Positions 6,948-14,025 of a DNA stretch of 14,025 nt are shown piece by piece. A program made the translations under genes and the position numbers. The DNA is from CAYSHJ01 sp964589725 (GTDB lineage: Bacteria > Planctomycetota > Planctomycetia > Planctomycetales > Planctomycetaceae): the NCBI GenBank assembly GCA_964589725.1, contig CAZPUJ010000115.1:1-14025 (forward strand), in the 5' to 3' direction. The first letter of the stretch is position 1. Every line of letters begins with the position of its first letter. The notes beneath the pieces were generated by a model. It had not been told where the DNA came from. It was given only the letters and a program-made list of their open reading frames with translations, and made no database searches.

Positions 6948-7619
6948 TCAGTCGGTCTCGATCGAACAAAATGTCGACGAACTGGCCAACGTGACATCAA
7001 GCCGCGTCCCCACGCGATACCGCAGCACTAAACGGACCAATTGCGGAACAGAATCGGCCTGCAACTTACGCATGATGTTGGCACGATGCGATTCGACAGT
7101 CCGTACGCTCAGGCTTAACGCGGTGGCAATCTCTTTGCTCGACAGCCCTTCGAAGACTTCTTCCAGAACTTCCTGTTCACGATCCGACAAATTGGCGAGC
7201 TGCCGCCCGATCTCCTCGATTTCGAGGCGCGTCTGTTGTGAACGACTGTCTGTGGTCAGCACTTGTTTGATGAGGTCAATGAGTTCGGGCATGCTGCGCA
7301 TCGGTTTTTCCACAAAATTGATCGCGCCCAACAACATCGCCTTCACAGCGGTCTGCACACTGCCGTAAGCCGTCATCACGATCGTCGGCAGGCTCCAGCC
7401 GCGTTTATTGAGTTCCTCCAAAAGTTCCAGCCCCGTCATGTCCGGCATGGAGACATCGAGCAACAAGCAGCCAGGACATTGCGAATGGCACGCTTCAAGA
7501 AACGCTTGGGCCGATGCAAACGTTTCGACGGAAAGCTTTGCAGACTCCAAGAGGTATCTGGTTGTCTGGAGGAAATCCGGATCGTCATCAACGACGAACA
7601 CCGTGGGAGTCGTTCTCAT
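6948..7619 (-). CDS. Two-component response regulator, FixJ/NarL type
   Basis: A 223-residue transcription regulator. The receiver domain (about 5-120) has the acidic pocket Asp11-Asp13, phospho-acceptor Asp55 in LLLDVSMPDMTG, Thr83 in VMTAYGS and Lys105 in FVEKP. The LuxR-type helix-turn-helix (about 143-192) has LSDREQEVLEEVFEGLSSKE and VRTVESHRANIMRKL. The layout and TAYGSVQTAVKAM are typical of FixJ-like regulators. A tail of about 25 residues after the DNA-binding domain is not part of the family core. No histidine kinase is in the window, so it is an orphan here. ATG 7619 lies only 12 bases after the purH stop and has no clear Shine-Dalgarno sequence. Transcription from the purH promoter is therefore likely, with translation perhaps coupled to purH. 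Confidence 0.94.
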   Translation of the reverse strand: MRTTPTVFVVDDDPDFLQTTRYLLESAKLSVETFASAQAFLEACHSQCPGCLLLDVSMPDMTGLELLEELNKRGWSLPTIVMTAYGSVQTAVKAMLLGAINFVEKPMRSMPELIDLIKQVLTTDSRSQQTRLEIEEIGRQLANLSDREQEVLEEVFEGLSSKEIATALSLSVRTVESHRANIMRKLQADSVPQLVRLVLRYRVGTRLDVTLASSSTFCSIETD

Positions 7620-7631
7620 GGGTTAGACCAA

Positions 7632-9245
<1,614 letters not shown>

Positions 9246-9311
9246 TCGAGGGGTTCTCGGTGGTGCCAGGGATTCGCAAACCGGTTTCGAGTGTCACGAG
9301 GAACGCGGAGA

Positions 9312-9380
9312 GACAGAAAAATCCGGGACAGAAAAATGGCGTGCATCTGCCTTGATCTTTCTGTCCCATATCTTTCTGTC
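9312..9380. repeat. Inverted repeat with 26-nt arms built from GACAGAAA units, between tilS and purH
   Basis: The arms are 9312-9337 and 9355-9380, with a 17-base loop. Each arm contains two direct copies of a GACAGAAA(A/G)AT unit separated by six bases, and the arms match at all but about five positions. It lies in the 187-base gap upstream of purH. No T-tract follows on the minus strand, though several short T runs fall inside. It resembles a dispersed planctomycete repeat whose spurious translation gives IFLS units. It could also end tilS transcription or shape the purH leader. Confidence 0.8.
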
Positions 9381-9432
9381 AGCCGCGTGGAGACGAAAAC
9401 AACCCATACATGTGCTCGCTGCGAAAAAGGGT

Positions 9433-10470
9433 TCAGCTTGTGTGGCATTCTATCGCAATCAGTTGGCCGCGCCGCTGGCCGGTCAGTCTGCCAGGCAAGT
9501 TGACAGAATTGTGTTCACCGGTTTGAGCCATTGCGGCTAACGCGTCCCAGTGGGTGAATGTCATGAGCTGCCGCGGCCATTGCTGCCGGCACCACAGGCG
9601 GACGAACAGTTCGCGGATCAAGTGGCGCGGTTGAATGGCGAGAGATGTAAACGGTGGCGGCAAACCGTCACAACGCAGTCGCACGCACGTCGGTGACTGG
9701 TCCAGCAACGCCGCGGACAGTAACTGCTCGGCGGTGGCGCGAATGCTTTCTTCACACTCGGCCGCCTGGATAGCGAGTCGCAACAGATGTTCGCGGACCT
9801 GCGGATTAATGCGGCGTTCGAGCAGTGGCAACAACTCGTGCCGCAGGAAGTTTCGAGTCAGTGACACGTCGTCGTTCGTGCGATCCTGCCGAAAATCTTG
9901 GCCGAGCTCCTTGAGGAACCGCTCGATCTCGTTGCGTCGCACGTCGAGCAACGGTCGCACCAGCCGCACGCCGTCGGTGAGTACACGCTCGCGAGGCATC
10001 CCGCGCAGGCCGGCCAATCCCGTGCCGCGCAGCACGTGATGCAAAATCGTCTCTGCCTGATCGTCGGCCGTGTGTGCGACGGCCACAAACGGACAATGAT
10101 CTGGCAAGGCGATATCCTTAAAAACCTCATACCGAGTGTCGCGCGCCGCCTCTTCGATACCGATGCCTCCATCCGCCGCCAGCTTCGCGACGTCAATCGC
10201 GATGATCTGATAAGGCATTGTCAATCGCTCGCACAAGTCGCGCACCCAAGACTCATCTTGATCGGACTCGTCGCCCCGCAGTCGATGATTCACGTGAACG
10301 GCCAACGGTGACATTTCGAGTTGTTCGCGCAGCAGACACACTCCTCGCAACAACGCCACGCTGTCAGCACCTCCGGAAACGGCCACGATCAGTTTTGATC
10401 GAACAACCTTGGCGCGAGCCAACTCGGCGGCGAGGCGATTGAGAAAACTGTGCTCGTCGTTCGTCGGCAC
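9433..10470 (-). CDS. tilS: tRNA(Ile)-lysidine synthase
   Basis: A 345-residue enzyme that uses ATP to attach lysine to C34 of the CAU-anticodon isoleucine tRNA, changing both its charging and its codon reading. The N-terminal PP-loop ATPase has AVSGGADSVALL (SGGADS at 32-37), VNHRLRGDESDQDE (60-73), HTADDQAETILHHVLRGTG (133-151) and RPLLDVRRNEIERFL. RNFLRHELLPLLE (206-218) is also typical. The C-terminal substrate domain is short and ends soon after VNLPGRLTGQRRG, so the full C-terminal module of the E. coli enzyme is reduced or absent. I chose GTG 10470 because AAGGAA lies six bases upstream. The open frame continues to 10827 but only through repeat sequence without family character. Confidence 0.93.
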   Translation of the reverse strand: MPTNDEHSFLNRLAAELARAKVVRSKLIVAVSGGADSVALLRGVCLLREQLEMSPLAVHVNHRLRGDESDQDESWVRDLCERLTMPYQIIAIDVAKLAADGGIGIEEAARDTRYEVFKDIALPDHCPFVAVAHTADDQAETILHHVLRGTGLAGLRGMPRERVLTDGVRLVRPLLDVRRNEIERFLKELGQDFRQDRTNDDVSLTRNFLRHELLPLLERRINPQVREHLLRLAIQAAECEESIRATAEQLLSAALLDQSPTCVRLRCDGLPPPFTSLAIQPRHLIRELFVRLWCRQQWPRQLMTFTHWDALAAMAQTGEHNSVNLPGRLTGQRRGQLIAIECHTS

Positions 10471-10489
10471 GTGAACTTCCTTCTCATTC

Positions 10490-10611
10490 TTGCTCCCAAG
10501 CTCCCGCTTTCCTTGCTCCCAAGCTCCCGCTTGGGAGCACACTCCCCGAAGCTCTGCTTCGCGAAGCGGAGCTTCGGGGGCGGCATTCCCAAGCAGAGCT
10601 TGGGAACGAGC
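10490..10611. repeat. Cluster of palindromic repeats upstream of tilS
   Basis: It holds two direct copies of TTGCTCCCAAGCTCCCGCTT (10490-10509 and 10514-10533); the second continues into GGGAGCA to form a hairpin. A palindrome follows at about 10543-10578 with 18-nt arms CCCCGAAGCTCTGCTTCG and one mismatch. A perfect hairpin TTCCCAAGC-AGA-GCTTGGGAA follows near 10586-10606. The cluster lies just before the tilS ribosome site and would be in its leader RNA if transcription starts further upstream. This composite repeat is of a kind widely seen in planctomycete intergenic DNA. Confidence 0.85.
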
Positions 10612-10710
10612 GGCGCGTGGCGGCGGGCCAAGCCGTCCATCAAGCGACCGGACTTCCGGCGTACGTTGGTTGACCCCCGCAAGCGGCTTGTTAGTATGGC
10701 CACGACATTT

Positions 10711-10737
10711 TCCGGACAACAGGTCCGGAGCATTTTT
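10711..10737 (+). terminator. Weak terminator-like hairpin in the tilS-rny gap
   Basis: A 7-bp stem, TCCGGAC (10711-10717) paired with GTCCGGA (10723-10729) around AACAG, followed on the plus strand by GCATTTTT. It has the form of an intrinsic terminator, but no supported plus-strand gene ends before it. It could be an operator-like palindrome for tilS or rny. Confidence 0.3.
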
Positions 10738-10850
10738 GATTTCAACTCCGCGACCCACGGACTCATTCAGTCGGTGGGGCAGAGTGGCATGAGGTTCGAC
10801 GCAAACGCGTGGAATCTGTGCTTTCACAACGGTTTTTCGCAGGTGTCATT

Positions 10851-11147
10851 GTGGAATTCACTGCTGGCGAGACGTTGCTGCTGGTCGTAGCGTGGGTGCT
10901 CGGTGGGCTGTTCAGTGTGGGACTGCTGGTCCTGCCGATGTCCTTGCGTGCCTTCTCCGCGAACACGTGCAACATCTGGTCTGCCTCTTCGCCGCTGCTA
11001 GAAATGACAGACGCGCGCGAGCGACCGGGAGACCTTCTTCCGGCGCGATGCCCTGTCCGAACCGCAGCTTTCCGCGACCGCCGGGAGTCGTCCGGTCTGT
11101 CCGTCGATTGGACAGTTCGAGACGCTCGGCATCGCAACCGTTCGTGA
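10851..11147 (+). CDS. Doubtful small ORF with one hydrophobic segment, upstream of rny
   Basis: A possible 98-residue protein from GTG 10851 (VEFTAGETLLLVVAWVLGGL at the start), in the same direction as rny. Residues 8-30 are strongly hydrophobic and the first 45 codons favour G or C in the third position, as real genes here do. After that the protein becomes Arg/Ser/Asp-rich without recognisable character and codon preference weakens. The start is preceded by AGGTG, a weak ribosome site. It could be a small membrane protein, a decayed gene or chance. The opposite-strand reading is Arg/Ser-rich and looks like a shadow. I recognise no family. The rest of 10612-11303 shows no other gene. Confidence 0.25.
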   Translation: MEFTAGETLLLVVAWVLGGLFSVGLLVLPMSLRAFSANTCNIWSASSPLLEMTDARERPGDLLPARCPVRTAAFRDRRESSGLSVDWTVRDARHRNRS

Positions 11148-11210
11148 TTCTGCCTCATCGAGAGTTGTCGTCGCTGCACTCGCAAGAGTTCAGAGGAATC
11201 GGAACCAAAA

Positions 11211-11230
11211 CGGAATTCTTGTGAATTCCG
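11211..11230. repeat. Perfect short palindrome upstream of rny
   Basis: CGGAATTC-TTGT-GAATTCCG, 8-bp arms around four bases, about 74 bases before the rny start. It is short and symmetric like an operator or an mRNA leader hairpin. No T-tract follows. Confidence 0.5.
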
Positions 11231-11303
11231 CAATGTTCCAGTTCGTCATGACGGCCGTTGAATCTGTTCGTGGTCCGTGGGCCGTGATGAAGGCTGCGTG
11301 GCC

Positions 11304-12851
11304 ATGGATTATGCAGTTGCCGTTGTCGGATTGGTGGCGCTGATGCTCGGCGCCGCCGTCGGGTTCTTCTTTGAGAAACTCCGTCGCGGAGCCGCTTATC
11401 AGGATCGCGACGCAATTCTCAAGCAGGCTCAGACTGAGGCGGACAATCTCAAACGTTCGGAAGAACTCGCCGCCAAAGAGATCGTCCTTAAACGCCGCGA
11501 AGAACTGGAGCGGGAGCTAAACAAGACTCGCAATGAGCTGCGTGAAATCGAGCGGCAGCTGGATAAACGCGAAAAGTTGCTCCAGGACCAGCAGGACGAC
11601 CTCGGCAAGAAGGAGCGGGTCACCCAGACGACGCAGACCAGGCTCACTGAGCGGCTGAAGGTGCTTGACGCTCGCGACAAGGAACTCGAACGGCTACTCC
11701 GCGAGGAACAGGATCAGCTCTACAAGATCAGCGGATTGGACAAGGAGACCGCCAAGAATTTGTTACTTGACCGGTTGGACCGCGACCTCAAGAACGAAAC
11801 CGGGACGCTGATCCTCAAGCATCAGGCCGAACTGCGTGAGAAGTGCGAGCAGCAAGCTCGCGAGATTATCGGCATGGCCGTGCAACGCTGTGCGTCGGCC
11901 CACACCTCGGAGATGGCCGTTTCCACCGTCGATATCCCGAACGACGAAATGAAAGGCCGCATCATCGGCCGCGAAGGCCGGAATATCCGCGCGTTTGAGA
12001 AGATCGCCGGTGTGGATGTCATCGTCGACGACACGCCTGGCGTGGTCGTCGTTTCGGCGTTCGACAAGGTCCGCCGCGAGGTCGCTCGGCTGTCGCTCGT
12101 CAAACTGATTCAGGACGGCCGCATCCATCCCACACGGATCGAAGAGATCGTCACTGAGACGCAGAAGGAAATGGACACCCACATCCGCCGCCTGGGCCAA
12201 GAGGCTTGTCAGGAAGCGGGCGTGCTCGGCCTCCACGAGAAGCTCGTGGACTTGATGGGCCGGTTGCACTTCCGCACCAGCTACAGCCAAAACGTGCTGC
12301 GGCACTCGATCGAAGTCTCAGCGCTCACGGGCATGATCGCCGAACAATTCGGTCTCGATGGCACGCTCGCGCGGCGTTGCGGGTTCTTGCACGACCTTGG
12401 GAAAGCGGCCGATCACGAGATGGAAGGCGGACATCCCGCCGTCGGCGCTGAACTGCTCAAGCGATACGGTGAAGGCCCCGAAGTCGTTCACGCGGCGCTG
12501 GGACATCACGATGACATCCGGCCGGAATACATCTACACTGTTTTAGTCGCGTCCGCCGACGCTGTCTCCGCGTCGCGGCCCGGAGCGCGCCGCGAAAGTC
12601 TCGACCGTTACATCAAACGATTGGAAGAACTCGAAGCGGTTGCTTGCGGTTTTCCCGGTGTCGATCAAGCCTTCGCGGTTCAAGCCGGCCGCGAAGTTCG
12701 CATCATCGTCGACTCCAGCCGAGTCAACGATCGCGAAGCCGCCAAGATGGCTCGCGACATCGCCACCGCCGTCGAACAAACACTGACCTATCCTGGTGAA
12801 ATTCGCGTGACCGTGCTCCGCGAAACCAAGGCCGTCGAGATCGCGCGGTAG
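11304..12851 (+). CDS. rny: Ribonuclease Y
   Basis: A 515-residue membrane-anchored endoribonuclease that starts mRNA decay by cutting single-stranded AU-rich sites. One N-terminal membrane segment (about 4-24) is followed by a long charged coiled coil (about 30-140), a KH RNA-binding domain with GRIIGREGRNIRAFE (218-232) and an HD metal-dependent phosphodiesterase domain. That domain has His334 in VLRHSIEVS, the His363-Asp364 pair in FLHDLGKA, GHHDD (400-404) and Asp419 in ASADAVSASRPGARR. Length and domain order are normal for the family. I chose ATG 11304; GTG 11298, two codons earlier and nearer to an AAGG sequence, is an alternative. It is transcribed divergently from tilS. Confidence 0.97.
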   Translation: MDYAVAVVGLVALMLGAAVGFFFEKLRRGAAYQDRDAILKQAQTEADNLKRSEELAAKEIVLKRREELERELNKTRNELREIERQLDKREKLLQDQQDDLGKKERVTQTTQTRLTERLKVLDARDKELERLLREEQDQLYKISGLDKETAKNLLLDRLDRDLKNETGTLILKHQAELREKCEQQAREIIGMAVQRCASAHTSEMAVSTVDIPNDEMKGRIIGREGRNIRAFEKIAGVDVIVDDTPGVVVVSAFDKVRREVARLSLVKLIQDGRIHPTRIEEIVTETQKEMDTHIRRLGQEACQEAGVLGLHEKLVDLMGRLHFRTSYSQNVLRHSIEVSALTGMIAEQFGLDGTLARRCGFLHDLGKAADHEMEGGHPAVGAELLKRYGEGPEVVHAALGHHDDIRPEYIYTVLVASADAVSASRPGARRESLDRYIKRLEELEAVACGFPGVDQAFAVQAGREVRIIVDSSRVNDREAAKMARDIATAVEQTLTYPGEIRVTVLRETKAVEIAR

Positions 12852-12963
12852 CGCTCGCCGTACGCGTGTTTCACGGCGTTTTCGCGATTGAACGCAGGGC
12901 TGTTCAGATGGCTTAACATCCGGCGACCTTTCCACGGCTTGTGGGAAGCCTTGTTCAGAATAC

Positions 12964-12991
12964 TTGATTCAAGGTTAAGCTGTTGAATCAA
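12964..12991. promoter_or_regulatory. Operator-like inverted repeat upstream of the pilin-like gene
   Basis: TTGATTCAA (12964-12972) and TTGAATCAA (12983-12991) are perfect 9-bp inverted copies separated by 10 bases, so their centres are 19 bases apart, about two helical turns. It lies 117 bases before the pilin-like start and 113 bases after rny. Spacing and AT content fit a dimeric regulator site; no T-tract supports a terminator. The rest of 12852-13107 shows no gene. Confidence 0.4.
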
Positions 12992-13107
12992 TGGCAGTTG
13001 AGCCTCACGGCCTCTTGCTGAGCCGTTGGGACGGTTGAACACGGCACGCTGTCTGCTATTCCCGGAACCACTCTCTCACTTTCTCTCGCACCTAGGGGGG
13101 CTCAGAC

Positions 13108-13611
13108 ATGCTGCGTACAATCCGAAAGTTGGCCGGTGACGAAGCGGGCTTCATCATCTCGGCCGAACTGGTATCGGTCACGACGATTGTTGTCTTGGGA
13201 ATGGTTGTGGGACTGGCTGCAGTTCGCGATTCCGTTACGAACGAACTCAATGACGTTGCTCATGCATTTGGCGCCGTTTCACAGACCTACCATGTGGCCG
13301 GTCTGACGAAGAATTGCCACGACTGCAACGAGTTTGCTCATACTTTTGGAACTGCTTTCCAGACCGATCAAGTGGCCCGTCGGACGAAAAACTGCAATAA
13401 CTGTAATGACATTACTCATACTTTTGGCACCGTTTCGCAGACGGACCATGTGGCCGGTTGGACGAAAAACTGCTACCAGTCGCGTGTGCATGCCTCGATC
13501 AATGGCTTTGGTTTCAACGACGACGACGACGATGACGAGTGCGACTGGACTCCGATCCGCGACAGCGATGTGTGCGGCAAGAACGACCGGATCCACCCAG
13601 ACAATGACTAA
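13108..13611 (+). CDS. Pilin-like (Flp-type N-terminus) protein with three 26-residue repeats and an Asp-rich tail
   Basis: A 167-residue protein. Its N-terminus is basic (MLRTIRKLAGDEAG), followed by a hydrophobic helix from about 15 to 39 with Glu20 in FIISAELVSV, like small type IVb (Flp) prepilins that are cleaved and assembled or anchored at the membrane. I recognise this N-terminus from a planctomycete family of unknown function. Residues 49-126 are three tandem 26-residue units, each with a HxFG core, QT, VA and TKNC; units 1 and 2 end in a CxxCN motif, unit 3 has lost the second cysteine. Six consecutive Asp follow at 138-143, then Cys145 and Cys156. The start is ATG 13108 after a G-rich AGGGGGG. 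It ends eight bases before a convergent gene. Confidence 0.88.
   Translation: MLRTIRKLAGDEAGFIISAELVSVTTIVVLGMVVGLAAVRDSVTNELNDVAHAFGAVSQTYHVAGLTKNCHDCNEFAHTFGTAFQTDQVARRTKNCNNCNDITHTFGTVSQTDHVAGWTKNCYQSRVHASINGFGFNDDDDDDECDWTPIRDSDVCGKNDRIHPDND
13252..13485 (+). repeat. Three tandem 78-bp units inside the pilin-like gene
   Basis: The units are 13252-13329, 13330-13407 and 13408-13485, each exactly 26 codons. Shared DNA such as GCTCATACTTTTGG and GACGAAAAACTGC shows that they arose by duplication. Both reading frame and unit length are conserved. Confidence 0.92.
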
Positions 13612-13619
13612 TCAGGAAC

Positions 13620-14025
13620 TCACGCCACGTAGCCGAACGTGTGCTGAGCCCCTTCGATGAGCATACAGGATCCACCGCGATCGAGCAGTCGTGCGGCTTC
13701 AGCCTCGCTGGCCAGTGGCGTCAGGAACAAGCTCTCGACGACGTCCGACGGCAGTCGGCTCAGCAAATACACAGTTGCCCAATCGGCGGCCGATGCCAGT
13801 CGACTGACGGGAATTACGTCGGGCGGGCTTTCGAGCCGCAGCGGCTTGAGCGCCTCACGCGGCGATTCGCATTGACGCAGTAACTGGAATCCCTCGGTCG
13901 GCTCTTGAGCCAGAGTCGTCAGCAGCAGAATCGTGCCGCCGTTCTGCACGAGATTCCGCGCCGTCTGCAATGCCGCCCCCAGGTGTTCCCAACTCGCTTC
14001 CTGGTTGTCGAAGTCAACCGCGGCG
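13620..14025 (-). CDS. LarA/DUF2088-like protein, C-terminal part (runs off the right edge)
   Basis: The last 134 codons of a minus-strand gene that continues beyond the window. The visible part begins AVDFDNQEASWEHLGAALQT and contains NGGTILLLTT, then SRLASAADWATVYLLSRL, and ends MLIEGAQHTFGYVA. This pattern resembles the C-terminal domain of the nickel-dependent lactate racemase (LarA) family and its DUF2088 relatives: a Gly-rich strand after a helix, an alternating YLLS segment and a late Leu-Ile-Glu-Ala strand. The catalytic N-terminal domain is outside the window, so activity cannot be judged. The TTG at 13970 is not a start, because the frame is open to the window edge. It converges with the pilin-like gene, with only eight bases between stop codons and no obvious terminator. 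Confidence 0.65.
   Translation of the reverse strand, partial: AAVDFDNQEASWEHLGAALQTARNLVQNGGTILLLTTLAQEPTEGFQLLRQCESPREALKPLRLESPPDVIPVSRLASAADWATVYLLSRLPSDVVESLFLTPLASEAEAARLLDRGGSCMLIEGAQHTFGYVA

Noticed and set aside
10471..10827. N-terminal extension of TilS up to 10827
   Set aside because: The added residues come from the repeat cluster. GTG 10470 has a well-spaced ribosome site and the expected family N-terminus.
13252..13485. Tandem 78-bp repeats as a CRISPR array
   Set aside because: The units are contiguous without spacers, stay in frame and form part of a protein.

Overview
The window looks like chromosomal DNA from a GC-rich member of the Planctomycetota. Three things suggest this: a sigma-70 factor with a long N-terminal helix-turn-helix extension, a short pilin-like protein with a planctomycete-style N-terminus, and many planctomycete-style palindromic repeats, two of them inside a coding sequence. 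The assignment rests on recognising families, not on a search.

Layout from left to right. A vapBC-type toxin-antitoxin pair runs leftward, with the toxin cut by the window edge (1-370). It is followed by a thioredoxin-like protein (448-1011), a divergent UvrA-family ATPase (1233-3944), a sigma-70 factor (4161-5825) and a four-helix membrane protein (5917-6417), all on the minus strand. The 6418-6947 gap holds a strong minus-strand intrinsic terminator preceded by a perfect Shine-Dalgarno sequence and a hairpin, so it probably carries a short transcript. A FixJ/NarL-type response regulator (6948-7619) lies 12 nt downstream of purH (7632-9245), with tilS (9433-10470) upstream of purH on the same strand. 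An 833-base region of repeats and weak coding signals separates tilS from the divergently transcribed rny (RNase Y, 11304-12851). A pilin-like protein with a triplicated 26-residue unit (13108-13611) follows on the plus strand. It converges with the 3' part of a LarA/DUF2088-like gene that enters from the right edge.

The genes are mostly housekeeping: purine synthesis, tRNA modification, mRNA decay, DNA repair and transcription initiation. They do not form one obvious pathway. The purH-response regulator pair is close enough to be co-transcribed.

The most distinctive feature is at least six unrelated palindromic repeat types in 14 kb. Two of them lie in frame within the UvrA-like gene, in linkers between conserved motifs, much like the Rickettsia palindromic elements. 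The other points of interest are the sigma factor, which carries three candidate DNA-binding modules before its core and lacks most of domain 3, and the recent internal triplication in the pilin-like protein. I saw no CRISPR array, rRNA, tRNA, insertion sequence or phage gene.
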